Source: a bacterium (GTDB lineage Bacteria; Chloroflexota; Dormibacteria; UBA8260; Bog-877). Taken from it: DNA of 22,818 nucleotides. Below the pieces are notes generated by a model. It was not told the DNA's origin. It ran no database searches and saw only the letters and a list, made by a program, of their open reading frames with translations. Position numbers and translations under genes: made by a program. The stretch covers positions 1-22,818 of the forward strand of contig JAJYWT010000124.1 of NCBI GenBank assembly GCA_021791345.1, read 5' to 3'. This document shows, one piece after another, positions 7,966-14,642 of the stretch (within the stretch, counting starts at the first letter, position 1; every line of letters begins with the position of its first letter).

Positions 7966-8120
7966 GGGTTCTGGAAGGGGGCCAGCTGGATCTGCCGGGG
8001 CTCTCGAGCGGCAGCGAGCATCCCCCTGTCGCTGCCCCGCTCCGCCGCAGGGTCGAGGCCGTTTCGGGCTGTCTCGCCGAGGACGATGCCGACGCGCGGA
8101 GCGATGGTGTGTTCAGGCCA
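7966..8120. other. short gene-free stretch
   Basis: Together with 7671-7779 this completes the 450-base gap around the small possible membrane peptide. Nothing else recognisable is present. Confidence 0.4.
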
Positions 8121-8708
8121 CTACTGCCCTACGCGGCCATCGATGCGCTCCCGGATCAGGTCAGCATGCCCACAGTGGCGTGCATACTCCTCGATCATGT
8201 GGACGAGGACTTCGCGCCACTCAACCGGCTGGCCGTCGCGCATGGTCCCCGTTCGGTCCAGGTCAGGGTTTCCCGCCAGCAATCCCTGGGCGAACTCCAC
8301 CTCCCCTCGCAGGAGTGACCAGGCTTGCTCGACTGCGGAGGCAGAGGGCGCGACGTCCCGGAATGCCGCGTCCCAGTCCCCATTAGCACCGAAGTGGCGT
8401 GCGGAATCCTCGCCAGCAAGCACCTGCCGAAACCAGTACCGCTCCACATCGGCCATGTGGCGGACGAGCCCGAGCAGGGACATGTCAGAGGGCGGCACCG
8501 AGCGCCGCGCCATCTGTTCCGGATCGAGCCCCTGGCATTTTAGCTCCATGGTCTGGCGATAAGCGTCCAGATACCCGGTGAGGGTCGCGAGCTCGCCAAG
8601 TGTGGGAGCGGAGCAGCGGGGATCCTCGTCGGGCGCGACGAACATGTTCCGCCAGCCGAATCGGCGCTGTGGCAGAGAGGGGTCCAGTTCGGGTGTGTCA
8701 GCGGCCAT
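8121..8708 (-). CDS. DinB/DUF664 family protein
   Basis: A 195-residue four-helix-bundle protein of the DinB superfamily. SLLGLVRHMADVERYWFRQVLAGE at about residues 77-100 (first metal His, His84) and HMIEEYARHCGHADLIRE at 170-187 (His178 and His181) are the characteristic blocks of DUF664. Members bind a divalent metal through three His and are often thiol S-transferases; in actinobacteria some use mycothiol, but that cannot be told from this sequence. The ATG at 8708 is my choice; the frame extends upstream without homology and no clear Shine-Dalgarno is seen. An ATG 63 bases further in is an alternative. Confidence 0.88.
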   Translation of the reverse strand: MAADTPELDPSLPQRRFGWRNMFVAPDEDPRCSAPTLGELATLTGYLDAYRQTMELKCQGLDPEQMARRSVPPSDMSLLGLVRHMADVERYWFRQVLAGEDSARHFGANGDWDAAFRDVAPSASAVEQAWSLLRGEVEFAQGLLAGNPDLDRTGTMRDGQPVEWREVLVHMIEEYARHCGHADLIRERIDGRVGQ

Positions 8709-8995
8709 GGCGTGCAGTATGACCGAGCCGGGCCGCTTCGCGACCCATGCCAACCCGACAACGAGCACCACCTGCGACGCACCGTAAGGACCCAAACCCC
8801 CTGGAACAGGAGGTCGCCGCCCCACTCCTCAATCTTCAGAGCGTGATTTCGAGAGAAATTGGCGCAAACGACCATTCACGAAACGGGCCCCCACTGTGCT
8901 CGCACTCCTTCCTCCGGGCCTCTATCCGTTACCTGCTACGACTACCTCCTCATCCGTCACCGAAAATTGGGTTCCGTCATTGCAGGGGGACATAC

Positions 8996-9142
8996 ATGAC
9001 TCCGAGATCCGATGAGATCAGCAAAGCGGCGTCCGACCCACTCACCAAGGATCACGGCCGTGAAACCGAGTCACCACCTCCCAGCAAGGATTCCCGGCTG
9101 TCGGCAGCCTCGCGTCCCAGGCTCGGAATCACGTGGCCGTAG
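8996..9142 (+). CDS. possible short ORF, maybe a truncated gene start
   Basis: A 48-residue open frame (MTPRSDEISKAASDP start) with a good AGGGGGA ribosome binding site seven bases before the ATG. It runs antisense into the 3' end of the integrase remnant, where its residues stop looking protein-like. It may be the 5' end of a gene cut by the element, or chance. No family recognised. The 290 bases before it (8709-8995) hold nothing else I recognise. Confidence 0.25.
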   Translation: MTPRSDEISKAASDPLTKDHGRETESPPPSKDSRLSAASRPRLGITWP

Positions 9143-10277
9143 GTGTTAAGGGTGAGGCTCACCTGGGAATGGCAAAGGATCTCCATCACGACCGTGGAGT
9201 TGATCCCTCCGCCAGAAGCAGCGACGCACAGGCGTGGCGGAGATCGTGGAACCGCTGATGGCGAAGCCCGGCGCTCCTCAGGTGGCGGTGCAGGGTATGG
9301 GTCACCATGGAACCGTCCAACGGTAGCCCGGTCTGGGTCGTGAAGACCAAGCCCCACTCCGTCCAGACCGAACCGGCTCGATCCCGCTCCGCCTCCTGGA
9401 GGGCGCGCTGACGCTCCAAGGCGTGGAGGGCGAAGGACGGCAGGCTGATCGAGCGCGCCTCCCTGGACGAGTTGGGGTCGACCAGCCGGTAAGCGCCCTC
9501 ATAGCGCTCCAGGGCCCGCCTGACGTGCAGGATCTAATGGGACAGGTCCATGTCCTCCCAGCGCGGGCCCAGCGCCTCCCCTCTGCGCATGCCGTGGCTA
9601 TGGCCAGCGCGAAGAGCGCCTCCAGGCGGTCGCCTCGCACCTCGGCCACGAGGGCGTTCACCTCATCCGGGTCCAGGGGGTGGATCTCGTAGCGGACCTG
9701 CTTCGGCGACCGTACCCGTCCAACCACATTCCTACCCACCAGTTCCCAGCGGAGGGGTCGTTGACGGCCCCGTGGAGGATGCCAGGGAAGTAGTCGGCTC
9801 GGCGAGACGACAGCCCGGCCTCCACCTTGCCATTGAGCATTTCCTGGACCCCATTGGGTATGAAGCAACTGGGCCGGGTCCGGTCTGGGTCGGGGATCAG
9901 GTGGTGCCGCAACACTCCGGCATAGCTCTCGTAGATCGAGGCCCGCACCGGGGAACGAGCTGTGTTCTCCAACCAATCTTCGAGGAAGTCGGCAACTGTC
10001 CGCCGCCCCGGTGGCGGGATGCGGTGCTCCGAGAACGCCGCCAGGGCGGTGGTCAGCTTGGCGGAAGCCGCCGCCCTGGTCCTGGCGTAGCGATACAGCT
10101 GTCCACCGACGGGGCGGTGGCCTGGGCTACCCACCTGCCGTCGGCCCGCTGGTAGACGCTGCCCTCCCGGTTTCCCCGTCGGGCTGCCGTCCGCCGGCGA
10201 TCGCCACTGTCCGCCGAAGGCCGCCCGAAATTGCTGTCAGAACTGCTGTCAAGCGGCCGCCACGCCCGTCCGGTCAC
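9052..10277 (-). pseudogene. tyrosine recombinase (phage/ICE-type integrase), decayed
   Basis: Pieces of one integrase lie in order in different frames. The N-terminal arm-binding part (REGSVYQRADGRWVAQATA) comes first. A core-binding domain follows (TVADFLEDWLENTARSPVRA), then a linker, then the catalytic part: GMRRGEALGPRWEDMDL with the first Arg, FHDLRHACASLLL with HxxR, ILCHSQVSLTLNTYGHV with the tyrosine. Joining them needs four frame changes, near 10105, 9755, 9592 and 9206. Each fits loss of one base from a G or C run. One in-frame TAG lies at 9534-9536. The usual LGHS is ICHS-like (Gly to Cys). The gene cannot make a full protein. The only start in the first frame is GTG at 10277, which reads through the 10231 repeat. 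It lies 35 bases from a tRNA-derived attachment core. Confidence 0.9.
10231..10252. repeat. 22-bp direct repeat, copy 1 (candidate integrase arm site)
   Basis: Contains two TGCTGTCA units 12 bases apart start to start (10232 and 10244). It matches copy 2 at 10462-10483 at 20 of 22 positions, in the same orientation. It lies 60 bases from the tRNA-derived core on the integrase side, inside the 5' end of the integrase frame. Two GTCCGCC words precede it (10189, 10209), as they do copy 2. Confidence 0.75.
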
Positions 10278-10312
10278 GGAAAGATACAGCCGCTCTGAGA
10301 TCGAAAAGCGGG

Positions 10313-10354
10313 TGCCGCCAGCAGGATTCGAACCTGCGACCCTGGGCTTAAAAG
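10313..10354 (-). other. tRNA-Lys(UUU) 3' half, attachment-site core
   Basis: Read on the minus strand this is a tRNA 3' half. It has an anticodon loop CTTTTAA (anticodon UUU), 3' anticodon strand GCCCA, five-base variable loop GGGTC, a perfect T arm GCAGG/CCTGC around TTCGAAT, acceptor strand TGGCGGC and discriminator A. The next bases are CCC, so CCA is not encoded. No D arm or 5' acceptor strand (GCCGCCA) exists upstream, so it is not a working tRNA. Integrases of this type recombine inside the anticodon arm and leave such 3' halves. A GGGC (minus strand, 10358-10361) facing the GCCC makes the inverted core arms expected of an integrase site. Confidence 0.8.
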
Positions 10355-10694
10355 ATTGCCCTGAGCACGTTCATGGTCCTCCGTCAGTGGCTGGATTGAA
10401 TTCAAAACCTCACCCGTGAACACCGGTCTCGTCCGCCAAAGTCCGCCAGTGTTCGGCCGCGTTGCTGTCAAAATTGCTGTCAAAAACTTCCCCGTGCTCG
10501 CTCCAGCACCTGTCGGATCCCGCACCAAGAATAGCGCTCCGATTGTCCGATTTCCATTGCTCGTGGTGGCAACTTGAACGACCTCCGGCGTCGCCGCCCG
10601 GGGTCTCCGTCCTGGGGCCGGGAACGCGACGCGGCCGGGCAGCGGCTAGACCCGAGGCGCTCCCTCTTCCGGCTGACCAGGTACCATCCGCTCC
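10355..10694. other. gene-free region upstream of the attachment core
   Basis: Holds repeat copy 2 (10462-10483) and two GTCCGCC words at 10431 and 10441. No credible gene is seen. On either strand the frames look like shadow sequence. Confidence 0.5.
10462..10483. repeat. 22-bp direct repeat, copy 2 (candidate integrase arm site)
   Basis: Same two-unit TGCTGTCA structure as copy 1, units at 10463 and 10475 with the same 12-base step, differing at two positions. It lies about 107 bases from the tRNA-derived core on the side away from the integrase. Two GTCCGCC words stand just before it. Confidence 0.75.
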
Positions 10695-11002
10695 ATGACT
10701 GCTGTGGAGGACCGAGGTCCCGACCTCGTCGAGCGCGAACTCGGGGGCACAATTGCCCACGCCGTTGTCCAGGAACGGTTGACGGATTTTGACGGCCATC
10801 TGCAGGCAGATGAGCTCGACCTCATTCCCCACGCCGAAGTCAGGGGCCGCATCGCTGGCAGGATAGAAAGTTGCTAGGTCACGTACTTGCGACCGACCCC
10901 GTGTACGTCGACTCGATGAGCCTGGCCGAAGCCGAAGTGGCCAAGGGGCAGAGAGGCCGACTTTTGGCTGAGGTGGTTGCTGACCTCGACTCTGAAACGT
11001 GA
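10695..11002 (+). pseudogene. possible frameshifted small gene, unknown family
   Basis: Two protein-like stretches lie end to end in different frames. The first runs from the ATG at 10695 for 60 codons (VERELGGTIAHAVVQERL, then DFDGHLQADELDLIPHAEV) to a TAG near 10876. The second begins about there (LLGHVLATDPVYVDSMSL, then AEAEVAKGQRGRLLAEVV) and ends with TGA at 11002. That TGA overlaps the GTG of the next lipoprotein as GTGA, a sign that the second stretch was really translated. A single-base frame change near 10865-10875 would join them into one protein of about 100 residues. No family recognised. Alternatively the second part alone is a short gene starting at GTG 10901. Confidence 0.4.
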
Positions 11003-11472
11003 GTTTTCGCGATCGACTCGGACATGTCAGAAGGGTTGCTAGCCTCTGCAGCCGAGCCGCGGGAGTACTGGCCGTCACCGTCTGCAGCACGATGATGACC
11101 GGGTGCTCAGCGATTCACCTCAACTTTCCGCAGAACCCCTCCGCGACACCCGCGTCAAGATCGGCCACGCTGGACAAGGGGGAGCAGGCGGCGGTGAAGG
11201 CAATGGAGACCTCCGACGGAGTCCACTTCTTGGTACGGCACCCGGTCGTCACAGTGAGGCGGATCCGAGCCTTCGATACCGCCGCAATCCAGATCACCCT
11301 GACCGGACCCTACGTCGTTAACCCCGACTTCTGTGCGCTCGGAATCAAGTACCACGAGACGGTCCACGGGTGGTTCCGGGTCACCTATGCCCCTGATGCT
11401 CCGCACCAGTACGATCAGGCGACCTACCGCAACGGCCCTGATATCGGTACCGCGACAGGAACCTGTCGCTAG
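10999..11472 (+). CDS. predicted lipoprotein, unknown function
   Basis: A 157-residue secreted protein. Residues 1-12 are basic (SFRDRLGHVRR), then a hydrophobic stretch to residue 35, then the lipobox MTGC with Cys36 as the expected lipidation site. The mature part has no domain I recognise; it contains HFLVRHPVVTVRRIRAFD and a final region with two more cysteines (residues near 112 and 156), which could pair. The GTG start overlaps the preceding stop as GTGA. Expected to be anchored on the outer face of the membrane. Confidence 0.75.
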   Translation: MSFRDRLGHVRRVASLCSRAAGVLAVTVCSTMMTGCSAIHLNFPQNPSATPASRSATLDKGEQAAVKAMETSDGVHFLVRHPVVTVRRIRAFDTAAIQITLTGPYVVNPDFCALGIKYHETVHGWFRVTYAPDAPHQYDQATYRNGPDIGTATGTCR

Positions 11473-11785
11473 TGGAGATCGAGACTCTCCAGAGGGCCTG
11501 GTCAGAACGGACCTAACGCGCCAAGATGAAGTTCCCCTTTGGGACCTATGGCGAATCAGTTGGATCTTCCGCTCGAGGCGCACCGCGGGTTTCCCGGGCG
11601 CGAAGGAGCGCACGCTGGAAATTGGCCCCAGTGAGCTCCCAGCATGCTTCGAGTTGAGCTGACCGAGGCGCGGTCAAATCGGGGGCTGCTCTCGTTGCCG
11701 TTCAGCACGAAGTCGCGCAATGAGGTGCAACTTCTCGCCTACGCGCCACAACGGCCTGGGTCATTCAAACGCAGGGGTCCAACCG
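11473..11785. other. gap between convergent lipoprotein genes
   Basis: About 310 bases. A 28-codon open frame from an ATG near 11548 and several longer GC-rich frames exist, none convincing. No terminator hairpin with a T-run was seen. Confidence 0.45.
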
Positions 11786-12337
11786 CTACTTTTGGGTGCC
11801 GAACACTGGGAGAGCGGGCAACCGAGCGGACCTGCCGAACGTACAGAAGATCGGCCGGGAGCCGCGCACCGGAACAAACGCCGCGTACCAGTTCAAGATG
11901 GCGGGGTGCTTGGGCGGCTTCATGCCCGCATAGACCCCGAAGTGCTTTCCCGGCGGGTCGAGGAAGACCGCCCACTCGGGGTTCGGGCCTTGGCTCGTGT
12001 CGACCAGAGCCGTGGCCACGGTCTTCGTGCCGACTCCGTCGTTGCAGGCGATGATCGCGGCCTCGGCTGCTCGCTCAGCTGAGACGGGTACAGGTGGCGG
12101 GTTCGAGATCGCAGTCGCTATGAAGCGTGGCTGCGTATTCGTGTAGAGAGCATTCACTAGCTCAAGGCGAATACGCATCGACGAACTCTGCCTGGTCGCG
12201 ACCAAACGGCTTGGACTGACCTGGCGACTCGGATTCGTCGAGGCGCATCCCGCCGCCGCCGCGGCCAAGACCAACAGGCCAACAACCAGTCCAAGGGATC
12301 GCCGCCCGCGGGCCCTGGCGTCCCAGGGCGACGTCAT
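11786..12337 (-). CDS. predicted lipoprotein, unknown function
   Basis: A 183-residue secreted protein. It has a basic N-terminus (ARARGRRS), a hydrophobic core LGLVVGLLVLAAAAAG, and a lipobox AAGC with Cys31. The mature region includes MRIRLELVNALYTNTQPRF, ERAAEAAIIACNDGVG and a WAVFLDPPG segment, and ends near SRPIFCTFG; I recognise no family. The ATG at 12337 is favoured over a frame start 51 bases upstream because GGGAG lies six bases before it and the signal peptide then has normal length. It is convergent with the preceding lipoprotein and transcribed in the same direction as the MoxR gene. Confidence 0.75.
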   Translation of the reverse strand: MTSPWDARARGRRSLGLVVGLLVLAAAAAGCASTNPSRQVSPSRLVATRQSSSMRIRLELVNALYTNTQPRFIATAISNPPPVPVSAERAAEAAIIACNDGVGTKTVATALVDTSQGPNPEWAVFLDPPGKHFGVYAGMKPPKHPAILNWYAAFVPVRGSRPIFCTFGRSARLPALPVFGTQK

Positions 12338-12716
12338 TTGCTCTCCCTCGCGACCAGCGCGAGCTGAACTCCCCACAATTCGGATCATGGGCCACCTTTC
12401 ATGGGTGTCAAGCGTGGGGTCTGAATTGGGACACGATATCTGCTCTGCTCAACGACCGCGCCATCCACGGGGTTACCTCCAAGCTCTCTGGCGCTGGAGA
12501 AGCGCGACATTGGTCGCTGTGCGTGCCGCGTGGCCGCAATGGGTCGTTGTATCAGGTAAGAGGCTCAAGTAGCGGACCGGCTTGGTCCACTGCCGCCGTG
12601 ACTGCGTCCCGGTACCCGGGGTGCCCCAGCTTCGAGCCCCCCACCGATCTTACCGAGGAGGCAGGTGGTAGTCGCGCAGTGGAGCAGCTGGGACTGGCCG
12701 TGCCCGGTGTGGTACG
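12338..12716. other. gap between lipoprotein and MoxR gene
   Basis: About 380 bases. On the plus strand a stretch near 12430-12570 reads like protein in one frame (NWDTISALLNDRAIHGVTSK) but has no usable start and degrades after; it may be a fossil. Nothing else recognised. Confidence 0.4.
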
Positions 12717-13718
12717 TCAGGGTCGGCCTTGTCTATCCTCGGAGCCGGACATCATGGCCGCCGGCAAGGTTGGCGGAACCGGCACCGCCTGCAAGCATTC
12801 CGCGACAATGTCTGCGGATCGGATCCGCTGCGCCCAGAGCTCGGGTCGCAGGGTCAGTCGATGCGCCAGGGATGGGATCGCCAGTTCCTGGACATCCTCC
12901 GGTACCACGAAGTCACGACCCCTGAGCGCGGCCCTGGCACGGGCTAGCTTGAGTAGGGCCAGACTCCCGCGAGGACTCGAGCCGACCTGCACCTTGGGGT
13001 TCTCGCGCGTCGCTCTAACCAGTGCGGTGATGTAGGTCACCATCTCGTCGGCGACGGCCACCGTCTCCACCTCCGCCTGACACTCCAGCAGGGCTCGGCC
13101 GTCCATCACCACGTCCAAGCGCACCTCATCCTGCGCCCTCCCAAGCCGGGCCTTGAGCATTTGCTCTTCCTCTTCCTGCTCTGGATAGCCGACACTGGTC
13201 CGCAGGATGAAGCGGTCGACCTGCGCCTCGGGGAGGGGGTAGGTTCCCTCGTATTCGATCGGATTCTGGGTGGCGAGAACCAAGAAGGGCCGCGGCAACT
13301 GGTGGGTCACGCCCTCGATGGTCGCCTGGCGTTCCTGCATCGCCTCCAGCAGCGCCGCTTGGGTCTTCGGAGGGGAGCGGTTGATCTCGTCAGCCAGAAT
13401 CAGATTGGCGAAGATGGGACCTGGCCGGAATTCAAAGTCGCGGCTGCGCTCGTCGAAGATGGTGGACCCGGTGATGTCGGATGGCATCAGATCGGGGGTG
13501 AACTGGACCCTCGCGAAGTCAAGGCTCATCGCCTGGGCGAAGGACCTGGCGATCAGGGTCTTGGCCAGACCGGGGAAGTCCTCGAGCAGGACATGGCCAT
13601 TCGCCAGCATCCCAATCAGCACGACCTCCAAGACAGGACGCTTGCCGACCACCGCTCGCTCGAGCTGCTCGAAGACGAGCTCCGCCCGGCGCTCGACATC
13701 CGCTACCTGGAGGTTCAT
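12717..13718 (-). CDS. MoxR-family AAA+ ATPase
   Basis: A 333-residue AAA+ protein of the MoxR class, which act as chaperones that activate or insert partners, commonly vWA-domain proteins. The Walker A is LLEDFPGLAKT at residues 44-54, the usual MoxR form. Walker B is LILADEINR at 107-114 with Asp110-Glu111, sensor 1 lies in LATQNP around 149-153, and VGSSPRGSLALLKLARA in the C-terminal lid is a family signature. ATG 13718 is chosen; a GTG directly before it is the alternative. It is encoded divergently from the DUF58 gene, its usual partner, about 0.9 kb away, with a lipoprotein gene between. A perfect GGAGTA-N6-TACTCC inverted repeat lies 42 bases upstream. Confidence 0.95.
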   Translation of the reverse strand: MNLQVADVERRAELVFEQLERAVVGKRPVLEVVLIGMLANGHVLLEDFPGLAKTLIARSFAQAMSLDFARVQFTPDLMPSDITGSTIFDERSRDFEFRPGPIFANLILADEINRSPPKTQAALLEAMQERQATIEGVTHQLPRPFLVLATQNPIEYEGTYPLPEAQVDRFILRTSVGYPEQEEEEQMLKARLGRAQDEVRLDVVMDGRALLECQAEVETVAVADEMVTYITALVRATRENPKVQVGSSPRGSLALLKLARARAALRGRDFVVPEDVQELAIPSLAHRLTLRPELWAQRIRSADIVAECLQAVPVPPTLPAAMMSGSEDRQGRP

Positions 13719-14094
13719 CACCGGTCTGTTCGCGCCAACAGCTCGCGAAGATTCAAGATGGAGTAATAATGTACTCCCCTCGGCGCTGCTTGGTCTGGCC
13801 TGTCGCCATCGGACTCACGGCCACGTCAAAGTCCAGCGAGGTGGCTGGGTCTGGCGGCAGCTCAAGTTCGGTCGTGCAGTCTGCGGCGGCCCACGGCAAC
13901 ATTCGACCAGACTGATAGAAGACCGGGAGGGCGACTTTGACGGACCCCTGCCATCGGACTCAAGCGCCCAAGGCCGAGAGTCACCACAGATCGAGCGATC
14001 AGAGCGAGGACTGGATCGCTGGTCCTTGTGCTTCCGCTCCGGTGGGGCTACCTTCATGGACATGGGACTGTGGTCACTCCACACGGGCGGGGCC
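13719..14094. other. divergent intergenic region, MoxR / lipoprotein
   Basis: About 375 bases between divergent genes, expected to hold both promoters. It carries an AT-rich inverted repeat at 13760-13777 (listed separately). No gene supported. Confidence 0.5.
13760..13777. promoter_or_regulatory. inverted repeat GGAGTA-N6-TACTCC, candidate operator/promoter
   Basis: The six-base arms are perfect complements and the spacer ATAATG makes the centre AT-rich (TAATAATG), rare in this GC-rich DNA. It sits 42 bases upstream of the MoxR start in the divergent region, a position suited to a -10 region or repressor site. No matching -35 was found, so the exact role is open. Confidence 0.4.
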
Positions 14095-14538
14095 ATGGCA
14101 CGGACCTGCTTGGTCTCCGCGGCGACGGCGGGGCTGATCATCACCTTGGCAGGGTGCCAGGCCAACCCCACGTCCTTTGAACAGTCAACCATCCCGAACG
14201 GCGATGGGGCAGTGGTCGGCGGCATCGACGCCTGCTATGCCCTGCCAACTCTCCGCCCGGAGCAAGACCGGGGGTTCGTCGCTGGCACAGTCATCGTCTA
14301 CAGGGGCGCGATGCGATTCCGCGCGGTAGCGGATGGCGTTATCACGAACGTGTATCCCGTTGATCAGGTGACCAGCGTCGAGATAGGTCACTACCAGCAG
14401 TATCGGTTCACGCTGCTGCCAGGTACGTATGTGCTCTTGGCACGCCACCCGGCTGGAAGTCCCGCTCTGGAGTGGGTCCAGGTCGTCGTCCACGGCGGCA
14501 CCGTTACCAAGCAAAACATCCCCGACGAGTGCAGGTGA
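14095..14538 (+). CDS. predicted lipoprotein with small beta-sandwich-like domain
   Basis: A 147-residue lipoprotein. MARTCLVSAATAGLIITLAGC is a compact signal peptide with lipobox LAGC (Cys21). The mature part ends with a pattern of strands (YRFTLLPGTYVLLARHP, then VQVVVHGGTVTKQNIP) typical of carboxypeptidase-regulatory-like or prealbumin-like beta-sandwiches; this is an inference from the PGTYVL...VVVHGGTVT spacing, not a firm family call. The ATG at 14095 gives the best signal peptide; in-frame ATGs at 14056 and 14062 are possible. It lies between the divergent MoxR and the DUF58 gene, 104 bases before the latter's longest frame. Confidence 0.75.
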   Translation: MARTCLVSAATAGLIITLAGCQANPTSFEQSTIPNGDGAVVGGIDACYALPTLRPEQDRGFVAGTVIVYRGAMRFRAVADGVITNVYPVDQVTSVEIGHYQQYRFTLLPGTYVLLARHPAGSPALEWVQVVVHGGTVTKQNIPDECR

Positions 14539-14642
14539 CGCCTTCTTGGACACGTTCGCCGGAGACTGCGAGACGCAAGGCCCAGGTGCCGGGATCGGCT
14601 ACCCCGTCCCACAGGCCTGCGGCGGTGGGGTGGTAGGCACGA

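Noticed and set aside
10313..10400. A complete tRNA gene on the minus strand
   Set aside because: The T arm and acceptor 3' strand are perfect, but there is no D arm and no matching 5' acceptor strand upstream, and the anticodon loop would be ten bases.
12430..12570. Possible fossil of a recombinase-like protein on the plus strand (frame with TISALLNDRAIHG)
   Set aside because: It is only about 45 codons, has no start codon in frame, and the similarity to a recombinase is my impression, not a motif.
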